This document shows, one piece after another, positions 1 through 9,011 of a stretch of 25,489 nucleotides of DNA; position 1 is the stretch's first letter, and every line of letters begins with the position of its first letter. A program made the position numbers and the translations under genes. Below the pieces are notes generated by a model that did not search any database, was not told the DNA's origin, and was given only the letters and a program-made list of their open reading frames with translations. Location: assembly GCA_015680685.1 (NCBI GenBank), contig MNCI01004062.1, positions 4,501 to 29,989 of the forward strand. Direction: 5' to 3'. Source of the DNA: Gnetum montanum (lineage: Eukaryota > Streptophyta > Gnetopsida > Gnetales > Gnetaceae).

Positions 1-219
1 GGCATTGTAGAAGGCTAGTAAATGTTGATGCGGATCTAAGTCATAGCCTCCTGAAAATTTGGGAAAGTTGTTTAAATCGAGCCTGGGTAGTCGGCTCTCT
101 TTACGATGCCTTCGTGAGATTCGAACGGCCTCTTGTATTTGCATGAAGCTTGTAGTGGCCAGTGGGGGTTCATCGTCATCGTGTAAGTTATGTCTTCTTG
201 TGTTATGATGACGTTGTTT
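1..219 (-). CDS. gag: Gag, N-terminal part (partial; runs off window start)
   Basis: The 73 codons from 219 down to 1 are open and continue beyond the window; an in-frame TAA lies at 220-222 and the first ATG is at 142-144. The reading ends with a stretch containing LNNFPKFSGGYDLDPHQHL, which has the look of the start of a plant gypsy Gag (Retrotrans_gag) domain: a phenylalanine/proline-rich entry, then a histidine-rich segment. The equivalent stretch of element 2 (about 15480-15560) is very similar and continues into the core Gag motif, which supports the frame. Gag packages the element RNA in cytoplasmic particles. A longer open frame at 72-332 in another phase exists, but it stops where the recognisable Gag sequence begins; I treat it as a shadow, though a frameshift near 70-140 is not excluded. 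The true start is uncertain. Confidence 0.7.
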
Positions 220-459
220 TTACTCATTCTTATAGGAAACTCCCACTTTAGGTTGTATACTCTAACTTTCATCATCATATAACTCATTGGTTCTCCAATG
301 AACATCCTCACTAAGTGTGGCGTTATTATCATCTTGTAGGAGAGGCATTGTTGTGCGTGAATTTATGTGACTTTTTATAATTCTTCTGTTTAAGGGATAT
401 ATCTTTAAGTTCTTTACAGCAACCTTGTATGATATAACTAATCTGGATAACTAGCACCA

Positions 460-477
460 TCCCCGGCAACGGCGCCA
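460..477 (-). other. Primer-binding site (tRNA-Asp type)
   Basis: On the minus strand this reads TGGCGCCGTTGCCGGGGA, the 18-base site complementary to the 3' end of plant tRNA-Asp that is used by Athila/Tat-type gypsy elements. It starts one base after the LTR end at 479, the usual spacing. It fixes both the orientation and the LTR boundary. Confidence 0.93.
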
Positions 478-827
478 ATGATGAGCGGCGAGGTACCCCT
501 ACACTCAACCATACGAAACAAGCGTTGCACGCGTGATCCGATCGAACTCCGCAGATGGACTAGTTGTGGCATCTAGATTAGTTAGCCTTAGGTCGTAGTT
601 CGCTGTCTTCCCATCTAGACTAGTTTTGCATATGTCACGTATGGTTTAGTCTAGATGAGGTGTATGATGTGTTCTAATTCTATCGCTACTCCTGATGGCA
701 GTGGAAAATAATATTAACTAATACTAAGCTATGAGGAAAAGGGGAAGAAATCTAATCTAGCCTAAGTGCGACGAGCAACCGATTCCTTGATCAACCGTAC
801 ACATCTTGGACTTCGTGCACGACTGCC

Positions 828-953
828 ACTGGGACTACCAAGCATAGGCCTAGGTACGCCACTGAGATTACCAAGCGTAGACCCCAAATACGCCACTGGG
901 TTACCAAGTGTAGATCCCCCTAGCTACACCACTGGGCTACCAAGCAGCCACAC
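828..953. repeat. Minisatellite inside the LTR of element 1
   Basis: The motif CCACTGGGNTACCAAG, with a spacer containing GTAGA, occurs four times with units of about 30-40 bp. The LTRs of elements 2 and 3 have only two copies, so this is a copy-number difference within the LTR. It also creates a spurious plus-strand reading frame. Confidence 0.75.
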
Positions 954-1171
954 TTAAATGCTCGTAATCAAGTCGAACTCGTTCCGCTTCTAGGAGTGAA
1001 AGGGTGAGAAACTAATTGCGATAAGTAACCGATTCCTTAACTAGCCGTACACACCCGTAGATGCTCGTAGTCAATTCGTACTTACACCGCGCTATGAAAG
1101 CAATAAATAACATCAAATAAATAACAATAAATAAACTAAGTGAATGCTACAATGATGAAGTAATCTCGATC

Positions 1172-1177
1172 TTTATT
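1172..1177 (-). terminator. LTR poly(A) signal AATAAA
   Basis: AATAAA on the minus strand, inside a conserved stretch (CGGCAATAAAGATCGAGATTA in this copy). The same signal is at 16456-16461 and 19181-19186 in the other LTRs. Its position downstream of the TATA box fits the R region of an LTR. Confidence 0.7.
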
Positions 1178-1343
1178 GCCGGTCATGTGCGTGTCCAAGT
1201 ACGGCACACTCGAATAAAGACACCGTACAATCACATTCACCACACTGCAGGCAAACACGGGAAAATTCTAACTCTGGAGGGATCAAACTGCCAGAGCTTC
1301 GCTACTCTAAAACTGGGATCCCGAATAAGGGAGAGCCACCTCT

Positions 1344-1426
1344 TATTTATAGAAATGACGGCTGACTGCAATATCGCGTATGCGATATCGTAGGGAAGGA
1401 CGCGATATCGCGTACGCGATATCGCG
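1344..1426 (-). promoter_or_regulatory. LTR U3 promoter: GATATC palindromes and TATA box
   Basis: TATAAATA lies at 1344-1351 on the minus strand, about 100 bp inside the LTR start. Just upstream (1370-1426) are four copies of an ATATCGCG-type box. The distal pair forms a perfect 26-bp palindrome at 1401-1426, centred on GTAC. LTR3 keeps TATAAATA at 19360-19367 with decayed boxes at 19382-19452. LTR2 keeps decayed boxes (about 16641-16686) but has lost the TATA box. The role as the promoter of the element's genomic RNA is inferred from position. Confidence 0.75.
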
Positions 1427-1450
1427 GCCGACGCAGACCACGTCTCATCA

Positions 1451-1545
1451 GTGGTAAACCCTTTTAAAGACCTTAAGGTGAAGTAGCTTTGCGGTANTAG
1501 TGGTAAACCCTTTTAAAGACCTTAAGGTGAAGTAGCTTTGCGGTA
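1451..1545 (+). repeat. 46-bp direct duplication split by a single N
   Basis: Positions 1451-1496 and 1500-1545 are identical, starting GTGGTAAACCC and ending TTTGCGGTA. A lone N sits between them at 1497. This may be a real first repeat of the neighbouring array or an assembly join. Confidence 0.8.
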
Positions 1546-3540
1546 ATTGAAACCCCTTTTTAGGACCTAGCTTTGTGGTAATAGAGATCCTTTTTGGTGT
1601 TGTAGCAACATTGAAGAAACCTTATGATGAAACCCTTTGTGACCTTGCGATGAAACCCTTTTTAACATCCAAGTGGTGGTGAGACCCTTTTTTTATAACC
1701 TAAAACCTTTTTCGAGACAAGGAATGAATCATTATGGTGAGATCCTTGTTTGTAAACTTGTGGTGAAGTAACCTTGTCATAGAACTCTCCTTTTTTTACC
1801 TTGTTGCATAGGCTCCTTTTTTTACCTTGTTGCCTTATGGTGGTAGCAACTATTGGAGTGGTAATGCCAACGACTCATGGTGGTAGCAACTATCGAAGTG
1901 AGAACGCCAATGACCATCAAAGTAGGAACACCTCGTACGTGACCCTTGTCATACGTGACCCTTGTCATTCCTTGACTAAAGCCAAGGAATCTCCTGTGGG
2001 TCAATTCTTGTTTCACCATACAAGTGGGACCCACGCTTTTGATCAATTCCCATTTCACCCACGTTATCCATCCTTTTTATAACCTTGTGGGATACCCACC
2101 CTTTTCACCCTACGTTACCCACCATCCACGTTACCCACCCTTTTTTTATAACCTTGTGGGACCCTACGTTACCCACCCTTTTCACCCTATGTTACCCACC
2201 TTGTGGGTCAATTCCTGTTTCACTATTACCCAACCTGTGGGTCAATTCTTCTTTCACTATACAAGCAAGACCCACCCTTTTGATCAATTTCCATTTCACC
2301 AACGTTACCCACATTTTCCCATTTAACCCACATTACCTACACTTTTTTATAACCTTGTGGGACCCTATGTTACCCACCTTTTTCACCCTAGTGAAACCCT
2401 ATATTACCCACCCTTTTTATAACCTTGTGGGACCCTGTGTTACCCACCTTTTTCACCCTAGTGAGACCCTATATTACCCACCCTTTTCACCTTACGTTAC
2501 CCACTCTTTTTTATAACCTTGTGGGACCTTATGTTACCCACCCTTTTTTCACCCTAGTGAGACCCTATATTACCCACCCTTTTCACCTTATGTTACCCAC
2601 CCTTTTTTTCACCTTACGTTACCCACCCTTTTTTATAACCTTGTGGGACCCTATGTTACCCACCCTTTTTTTCACCTTATGTTACCCACCCTTTTTTTAT
2701 AACCTTGTGGGACCCTATGTTACCCACTCTTTTTTTCACCTTATGTTACCCACCCTTTTTTTCACCTTACGTTACCCACCCTTTTTTATAACCTTGTGGG
2801 ACCCTATGTTACCTTTTATAACCTTGTGGGACCCTATGTTACCCACCCTTGTGGGACCCTATGTTACCCACCCTTTTTATAACCTTGTGGCCTTGTGGGA
2901 CCCTTCCTTTTTACCTTTTAAACCTTGTGGGACCCTATGTTATCCACCCTCCTTTTTATAACCTTGTTTGGTCAATTCCTATTTCTTAACCTTGTTTGGT
3001 CAATTCCTGTTTCTTTTTAAACCTTGTGGTCAATTCCTATTTCTTTTGTGGGACCCTTGTGGTCAATTCCTATTTCTTTTTAAACCTTGTGGGACCCTTT
3101 GGTCAATTCCCGTTTCTTGATCAATTCCCACGTTCAATGCCCACGTTATCCACCCTTTTTGGTCACTTCCCCCGTTATCCACCCTTTTTGGTCACTTCCC
3201 CCGTTTCTTGGTCAATTCCCACGTTCAACGCCCACGTTATCCACCCTTTTTGGTCACTTCCCATTTCACCCTATCCACGGGGACCCCTTTTTGGTCACTT
3301 CCCATTTCACCCTATCACCCTATCCACGGGGACCCTTTTTATAACCTTGTAAGACCTTTTTATAACCTTATAAGACCTTTTTATAACCACGGGGACCCTT
3401 TTTATAACCTTGTAAGACCTTTTTATAACCTTATAAGACCTTTTTATAACCTTGTATGACCTTTTTTTATAACCTTGTTGCAAAACCCTGATGAAGTCGT
3501 TGTGATGGGACCCTCTTTTTAACCTTCTTGTAGAACCCCC
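1451..3540 (+). repeat. Minisatellite array, ACCTTGTGG / TTACCCACCC family
   Basis: About 2 kb of tandem units of roughly 30-60 bp, built from the phrases TTTTTATAACCTTGTGGGACC, CTATGTTACCCACCC and TTTTTCACC. The core (about 2130-2960) is highly uniform. The left side (1451-2000) is degenerate, with GGTGAAACCC variants. The right side changes to GGTCAATTCC and GGTCACTTCCC units (2970-3320), then to short TTTATAACCTTGTAAGACC units (3340-3480). A uniform core with decayed edges is what unequal crossing-over produces. All frames are widely open on the plus strand because the units lack stops; there is no sign of a gene. Confidence 0.9.
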
Positions 3541-4145
3541 CTAGTCTTCCACGAGGGCCAAGTTATCTTCCCTCTATGAGGGCCAAGTTATCTTCCCTCT
3601 ATGAGGCTTGTTTAAATAGTTCAACTTGAGGTGACGGGAGTATGTATTAAGCCTTAAGGTAGGCCAATTTACAGTCTTATTTTTCATCCTAAGGGTTAGT
3701 TTTCAATAAAATAATAATAATAATAATTTAATATAACAAAAATGTAAATAATAATAATAATTTAGTATACCAAAAAATTAATAATACTAATAATAATTTG
3801 ATATACAAAACAAAGACAGTTCAGAGGTGATGATATGGAGAGAGTATGTGATGATGTCTAGATAGCCAAGTCGACATCCTTGTCCAGTAAAGAAGCAACA
3901 AATCAAATCATCAATTCCTCTAATTTTCCGACAGAAAAATATATAAAACTAACATACATTTTACGTTATGATGATGTCTAAGTCAGTACCCAACCATAAA
4001 AAAATCCTGTGTCAAAACCCAATCCTTACTTCTTTTTACATAGAATAAAGGGTCAACCCATTCAAACAGATATTATGGAGTGCTGCTAAACTATTCTTCC
4101 ACAGCGAAACTATTCTTCCACAGCGATCAATTTTGTGTAAGGCAT
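3541..4145. other. Non-genic spacer with small repeats
   Basis: It contains two copies of a 26-bp unit (GGGCCAAGTTATCTTCCCTC, at about 3554-3605), then (AAT)n runs with AATTTAATATA spacers at 3700-3805. GATGATGTCTA occurs at 3850 and 3970. I see no gene, RNA or mobile element. Confidence 0.6.
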
Positions 4146-5040
4146 GCCTACATCATAAAAATGGATCGTCCATTGTGTTCACTATTTTTTTCAAGCTTAT
4201 ATGGATATGAATCAAAAGGAACGTGTTGTCCAAAAGAATTTTCAAAAGAATCAAATAATCCAAGTCCAAAAGAATTTTCAAAAGAATCAAATAATCCAAA
4301 TCCAAAAGAATCAATAATCAAAAAGAATCAAATAATCCAAGTCCAAAAGAATTTTCAAAAGAATCAAATAATCCAAATCCAAAAGAATCAATAATCAAAA
4401 GGAGGATCAAAAGGAACGGAACGTCCATTGTGTTCACTATTTTTTTCCAAAAGAATCAATAATCAAAAGGAGGATCAAAAGGAACGGATCGTCCATTGTG
4501 TTCACTATTTTTTTCAAGCTTATATGGATATGAATCAAAAGGAACGTGTTGTCCAAAAGAATTTTCAAAAGAATCAAATAATCCAAGTCCAAAAGAATTT
4601 TCAAAAGAATCAAATAATCCAAATCCAAAAGAATCAATAATCAAAAGGAGGATCAAAAGGAACGTGTTGTCCAAAAGAATTTTCAAAAGAATCAAATAAT
4701 CCAAATCCAAAAGAATCAATAATCAAAAGGAGGTACATGTGCAATAATCCAAAAGAATCAAATAATCAAAAGAGATAATCAAAAGAGATACATAAGAATC
4801 AAAAGAGTGATACGTGCAACATAATCAAAAGAGGGAATCAAATAATCAAAAGGGATACATGTGCTTTAAAGAATCAAAAGAGGGATACGTGCCTTAAAAA
4901 TCAAAAGAGGGATACGTGCCTTAAAAATCAAGAATCAAATAATCAGAGGGATACATGTGCTTATATGGTTATGAATGAAAAGAATCCAATAATCCAAAAA
5001 AATCAAATAATCAAAAAGAATCCAATAATCCATGCCCGCT
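4146..5040 (+). repeat. AAAAGAATCAAATAATCC tandem array
   Basis: Units of about 18-40 bp based on CAAAAGAATCAAATAATCC and CAAAAGAATTTT. A larger block is duplicated exactly: 4163-4325 and 4486-4648 (163 bp, 323 bp apart), both starting at GGATCGTCCATTGTG. From about 4790 the units become AATCAAAAGAGGGATACGTGC. The open frames on both strands are low-complexity artefacts of the repeat. Confidence 0.88.
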
Positions 5041-5800
5041 TATGAATCAAAAGAAAGAATTCAAGCCTGCTTTGTACCAGGCTGAATTCTCCAAAAGGCT
5101 ACATGCCCGCTTATGAATCAAAAGAATCCAAGCCCACTTATATGGCTATGAATCAAAAGAATTCTGAATCAAATCAATTCAATTCGATGTACCAGGCTAT
5201 GAATCAAAAGAATCCGGGATGTACCAGGCTATGAATCAAAAGAATCCGGTTTCGAATGATGTACCAGGCTATGAATCAAAAGAATCCGATTTCGAATGAT
5301 GTACCAGGCTATGAATCAAAAGAATCAGGGATGTACCAGGCTATGAATCAAAAGAATCCGATTTCGAATGATGTACCAGGCTATGAATCAAAAGAATCCG
5401 ATTTCGAATGATGTACCAGGCTATGAATCAAAAGAATCAGGGATGTACCAGGCTATGAATCAAAAGAATCCGGCTGGTTTCTTTCGAATCAATTGGAAAC
5501 AAGAATGATCAATTCAATTCGATGTACCAGGCTATGAATCAAAAGAATCCGGCTGGTTTCTTTCGAATCAATTGGAAACAAGAATGATCAATTCAATTCG
5601 ATGTACCAGGCTATGAATCAAAAGAATCCGATTTCGAATGATGTACCAGGCTATGAATCAAAAGAATCCGGCTGGTTTCTTTCGAATCAATTGGAAACAA
5701 GAATGATCAATTCAATTCGATGTACCAGGCTATGAATCAAAAGAATCCGGTTTCGAATGATGTACCAGGCTATGAATCAAAAGAATCCGGTTTCGAATGT
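5041..5800 (+). repeat. GATGTACCAGGCTATGAATCAAAAGAATCC array with higher-order units
   Basis: The basic unit of about 40 bp is GATGTACCAGGCTATGAATC followed by AAAAGAATCC and a variable tail (GATTTCGAAT, GGTTTCGAAT or AGG). A longer unit of about 80 bp carries the insert GGCTGGTTTCTTTCGAATCA and GGAAACAAGAATGATCAATTC, and starts near 5471, 5552 and 5669. Alternation of short and long units is a higher-order repeat pattern. No coding evidence. Confidence 0.88.
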
Positions 5801-6475
5801 GCCTGCTTATCCGATTCGTGGAAACAAGAATGATACCTGCGAAACGAGAATTCGAGGATTACCTACGAAATCCGTGGAAACGAAAGAATCCGTGGAAATG
5901 AAAGAATCCGAAATCCGTGGAAACGAAAGAATCCGTGGAAACGAAAGAATCCGATTCTCGTTTGCGGAAGAATGATACCTGCGAAACGAGAATTCGAGAG
6001 GATTACCTGCAAAATCCGTGAAAACGAAAGAATCCGATTCTCGTTTGTGGAAGAAACGAGAATCCGAAATGTGTAATCCGATTCTCGTTTGTGGAAACGA
6101 GTGTAATCCGATTCTCGTTTGTGGAAACGAGTGTAAGAAACGAGAATGACGTACCCTGCTCCAAAGTTTGTGGAAACGAGGATCAATTTGTAGAAACGAG
6201 GATTTGAGGCTTAGTGAAAACGAGAAATAAACGAGAAATTAAACGGATTCGTAGAAATGAGGAATTCGCCCCAGGCGTTTCCGAACGCCTCCGTGAACTT
6301 AAAAGAATCCATGAGGAATTCAACTTAAAAGAATCCATGGAAGTACCCTGCTCCAATTTGTAGAGGATTCGTGAAAACGAGGAATTCAACGTACTATGAA
6401 TTAAAATCCAGGATTCGTGATTCCGAACGTTGGAATCGAGGATTCGTGGTGATTCCGAACGTATAAGTGTGCCTC
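5801..6475 (+). repeat. GAAACGAGAATCCGATTCTCG array (hairpin-forming)
   Basis: Degenerate units built from CGTGGAAACGAAAGAATCCG and GATTCTCGTTTGTGGAAACGAG. The words AACGAGAATC and GATTCTCGTT are reverse complements, so the array holds many short inverted repeats; one perfect 11-bp pair is 6054-6064 with 6080-6090. The right part fades into GATTCGTGATTCCGAACGT. The word AAAGAATCC links it to the two arrays on its left. Confidence 0.85.
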
Positions 6476-7030
6476 AAAGTACAAAAATTAAATTTTTGAA
6501 AATTTAAATATATTAAATTTTTTTAAAAATTAAATATTGCAGAATAGAAAGTACATTGCAGAATAGAAAGTACATTGTTAATGCACAATATTGTTAATGC
6601 TTAAAAATTGCACAATATTGTTAATGCTTAAAAATTGCAATATCAGAATATCAGAAAGTACATTGTAGAATAGAAAGTACATTAAAAATTGCACAATATT
6701 GTTAATGCTTAAAAATTGCACAGATCCATTTGCAATATCAGAATATCAGAAAGTACATTGTAGAATAGAAAGTACATTGTTAATGCTTAAAAATTGCACA
6801 ATATTGTTAATGCTTAAAAATTGCAATATCAGAATATCAGAAAGTACATTGTAGAATAGAAAGTACATTAAAAATTGCACAATATTGTTAATGCTTAAAA
6901 ATTGCACAGATCCATTTGCAATATCAAATATCAAATCAATGACAAAGTTATGAAAGACATCGAATCCATTTGCAATATCAAATATCAAATCAATGACAAA
7001 GTTATTAAGGACATCGAATCCATCTCGAGA
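6476..7030 (+). repeat. GCACAATATTGTTAATGCTTAAAAATTGC array
   Basis: After an AT-rich lead-in (6476-6535), units made of CAATATTGTTAATGCTTAAA and AGAATAGAAAGTACATTG repeat with a higher-order period of 186 bp: the block at 6610-6739 recurs at 6796-6925. The end (6910-7020) holds two 54-bp copies of ATCCATTTGCAATATCAAAT followed by a sequence with GACAAAGTTAT. CAATATTG is itself a palindrome. Confidence 0.87.
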
Positions 7031-7445
7031 ACCATAATCCATTGAGCCATAATCCAGCCACATATAATTTCTGCAACAACCAAAATAACAACAATAAATT
7101 TCTGCAACAACCAAAATAACAACAATAAATGCAGAACCAAAATAACAGCAATAAAATGAAATCCTTTTGTTACAAATTCTAATCTTTCCAAGAATTAAAT
7201 TAAACCTCAAGCCTGAATTAAATTAAACCTCAAAGTCTGCTCTGCTAATAATGACCGGTGAGTAGCCAAACCAAGTCTGCTATGCTAATAATGACCTGTG
7301 AGTACCTGTGTGAGTAACCATAGGACCATGACCATGACCATGTTGAAGACTTATAAGAAGACACAAGTTACCTACTTAAGTAAACTAAGCACAGCCCAGT
7401 AACTCACCTCACCAAAGCCCAGTAACTCACCTCACCAACGATGAT
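7031..7445 (+). repeat. Run of small local tandem duplications
   Basis: A 33-bp unit with CTGCAACAACCAAAATAACA occurs about 2.5 times (7066-7150). GAATTAAATTAAACCTCAA is doubled at 7192-7233, CTGCTAATAATGACC is doubled at 7240-7300, and GCCCAGTAACTCACCTCACC is doubled at about 7395-7437. The units do not resemble one another, so duplication tendency here seems local rather than tied to one sequence. Confidence 0.75.
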
Positions 7446-8320
7446 GATCCAACACCTTTAGGATGCTATCGGCACATAGCCATTGGCCATGTGCTGCTGG
7501 GCTTCGTTGGCTCATAAACAACAGATTTTTTAAAAAAGGTCAACAAGCATCCATCCGTCATCATGTTCATGTCTCATGACCCATGACGATGACCCTGTTT
7601 TGTTTTTTCTTTGAGAAAAAGAGCAAAAACCAGCAATGAACAATAAACACGCCTGAATGTGTGAGTCATGGCGGAACCTTTGGCGCTCTCGAAGGCAGGC
7701 CAATCCATGCAAATGCAATGTTTACCTCGCACGCCCCGTCCCAAACTTGATTTCCGTATGACCCAAACTTGGCCCTTTGGCCTTGGTTACCAAAGTAGTC
7801 CTTTCGTGATCTCCGTGCGTTTGTTTATTCATTCATACTCCCTTGTTTTCTGTGGTCTGTGTCATGCCGATGCCATGAATCTTGATTGCTTGCTGGCCAC
7901 TTAAGCATGAAATCAAGTTTCTGGCCATTTCAATGTATATGTACAGATCTGGACAAAATTAATTAGAAATTATGCAATATGTACCCATTGCGGATGCTCT
8001 TCTGTACGCTCCCGAATCCAACGGGAAGCGGTTCGTTTATCAGCGCATAGCTATATGGGTATGTATGAGTTTAAGATTTAATTAGTATCACAAAAATGAT
8101 GAACGTAGCATAAACACGCAGAAAAATTCACGCCATTGGCGGAGATTCGAGAAACAACCAACCACATCCATAAACTTCATCACATAATAATATAATTCAC
8201 TGTCGCATAAATTCATCCTCACATCCATCATAAAACATTCGAACGTTCAGGCATCTGCATCTGCAACTGCGAATATAAACAAATAAGAATTAAAGAGCAA
8301 TAATGTACATGGCTGAAACT
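7446..8320. other. Non-genic stretch
   Basis: Unique-looking DNA of mixed composition. Short open frames at 7530-7718 (minus) and 7668-7904 (plus) overlap each other and show no domain, codon pattern or splice context. The right part (8100-8320) lies just downstream of the LEA-like gene's poly(A) signal. Confidence 0.5.
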
Positions 8321-8326
8321 TTTATT
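8321..8326 (-). terminator. Poly(A) signal of the LEA-like gene
   Basis: AATAAA on the minus strand, 119 bases downstream of the TGA stop at 8445-8447, a normal 3'-UTR length for a plant gene. Confidence 0.7.
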
Positions 8327-8364
8327 AAGATTGGTGCGAGAAGTTTACACGACTTAACTACTAC

Positions 8365-8427
8365 AAATACAGTTTCACTATTCATCCATGCCTGAAATAC
8401 AGTTTCACTATTCATTCATTGCCTGCC
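8365..8427 (-). repeat. Tandem duplication in the 3' UTR
   Basis: The plus-strand phrase AAATACAGTTTCACTATTCA followed by TCCATGCCTG or TTCATTGCCTG occurs twice in a row, about 30 bp each, between the stop codon and the poly(A) signal. Confidence 0.7.
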
Positions 8428-8444
8428 ACTGCCGTCAGCGAAAT

Positions 8445-8817
8445 TCAAGACTTATGAGTTGCAGAATGCTTGGCAGCATCATCCGTTGTGACTGCAAGAA
8501 AATAGAAACAAAACCCACCAACAACAACAATGTTATCATTTGAAAAAGAAGCTCAGAAAAACAGCAACTGCACTGTAGAAAAAAATGGAGCAATGCAAAA
8601 ATAAAAGTGATAATGGCGAACCTGAACTTGAGCCAGTATTTGTGTTAACAAGATTATCGTTCTGAAACAAGGCTGTTTGAACTTGAGGTTCAATTGTTGC
8701 AACCTTAACATCTCCGCTCAGTGGAAAACGCCCTCCTTCTTTGCCAATAATATCTGCAATGGATATCTCATCAACCTTCACTTTCTTATGTCCTCCCTGC
8801 TCTTGCTTATCAGCCAT
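8445..8817 (-). CDS. Small LEA-like seed protein, two exons, 80 residues
   Basis: Exon 1 coding is 8622-8817 and exon 2 is 8445-8491, joined across a 130-base intron (8492-8621) with donor TTCAG/GTTCGC and acceptor TTTTCTTGCAG/TCAC. The junction completes a valine codon and leads to a TGA, giving 80 residues. The start sits in a good plant context (AACATGGCT). The protein begins MADKQEQGGHKKVKVDEISI and is hydrophilic, rich in K, Q, G, D and T, with no cysteine, signal peptide or membrane segment. The tail ends AAKHSATHKS. That composition, with the seed and ABA boxes upstream, points to a late-embryogenesis-abundant (desiccation-protectant) type of protein. A faint likeness of ISIADIIGKEGG...SGDVKVATIEPQ to the seed maturation protein (SMP) repeat is possible but unproven. 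I cannot name an orthologue. TATA, poly(A) and clean splice sites suggest a live gene. Confidence 0.75.
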
Positions 8818-8901
8818 GTTTTACTTGCATAACCATAGAATACAATACAACGCAGTATTCACTTTCATTTGGGCATTTATTTTCGTAATACAGTGGTGAC
8901 A

Positions 8902-9011
8902 TATTTATAGGAACAATGTAGTTTGTACGTGGCAAACATGCATGTCAAAGGATTGCTCTACGTATTTCTGCTTGTTCCGTAGCATCACACATGGCAAAAG
9001 TGTAGACACGT
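8902..9011 (-). promoter_or_regulatory. Seed/ABA-type promoter: TATA, ABRE and RY boxes
   Basis: TATAAATA is at 8902-8909 (minus), 85 bases before the ATG. Upstream are TACGTGGC at 8926-8933 (plus-strand orientation), an exact ABRE bound by bZIP factors; CATGCATG at 8937-8944, the RY repeat bound by ABI3/FUS3-type B3 factors; and ACGTGTC at 9005-9011 (minus), a second ABRE-type core. ABRE next to RY close to the TATA box is the classic arrangement of seed-storage and LEA gene promoters. Seed and ABA control is inferred from these sites. Confidence 0.75.

Larger units (their letters stand above)
1..1450 (-). mobile_element. Element 1: 5' end of a Ty3/gypsy-type LTR retrotransposon
   Basis: The element reads on the minus strand, so its 5' LTR is on the right (479-1450). 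The primer-binding site follows at 460-477, then an untranslated leader and gag, which runs off the left edge of the window. The rest of the interior and the 3' LTR lie outside. The order LTR, one-base spacer, tRNA-Asp PBS, gag is seen directly. The same order occurs in element 2 (10259-16711), and the LTRs clearly belong to one family. Element 1 looks the least decayed of the three copies: its PBS is perfect, and gag codons that are stops in element 2 are still sense here. Its right end abuts a minisatellite array, so it appears to have inserted at the array edge. Confidence 0.88.
479..1450 (-). repeat. 5' LTR of element 1 (972 bp)
   Basis: The ends are a 7-bp perfect inverted repeat, TGATGAG at 479-485 and CTCATCA at 1444-1450, giving the expected TG...CA. 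Related copies lie at 15914-16711 (798 bp), 18618-19479 (862 bp) and, partly, 10259-10624. Reading on the minus strand, U3 runs from 1450 to about 1315 and holds palindromic GATATC boxes and a TATA box. R runs to about 1150, after the AATAAA, and U5 covers the rest. This LTR is longer than its relatives. One reason is a four-unit minisatellite (about 828-953); another is an internal duplication in which the block near 765-800 recurs at about 1018-1055. Confidence 0.92.

Noticed and set aside
72-332. 86-codon minus-strand frame at the start of element 1
   Set aside because: It stops where the recognisable Gag sequence begins in another phase. I chose the phase that matches Gag in element 2; a frameshift linking the two is possible but not shown.
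766-957. 63-codon plus-strand frame with LPSVDP repeats
   Set aside because: Lies inside the LTR on the strand opposite to the element and reflects the internal minisatellite.
2130-2960. TTACCC-like words resembling telomere repeats
   Set aside because: The plant telomere unit is CCCTAAA/TTTAGGG; here the unit is about 35-60 bp with GTTACCCACCC, so it is a minisatellite.
2085-3459. Several long plus-strand open frames (up to 178 codons) rich in THPF, NLVGPYV and LPTL
   Set aside because: All are translations of the minisatellite in different phases. The units simply lack stop codons; there is no unique sequence, domain or start context.
4080-4719. Open frames on both strands made of KEFSKESNNP or ILLDLDYLILL repeats
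   Set aside because: Low-complexity readings of the AAAAGAATC array, open on both strands at once.
5200-5790. Regular repeats that could suggest a CRISPR-like array
   Set aside because: The DNA is eukaryotic; repeats are contiguous and variable without unique equal-length spacers, and no cas genes are present.
5757-6389. Open frames with RILVS, RGNERIR or TRFHKRESDY repeats
   Set aside because: Translation of the hairpin-word array; no homology expected.
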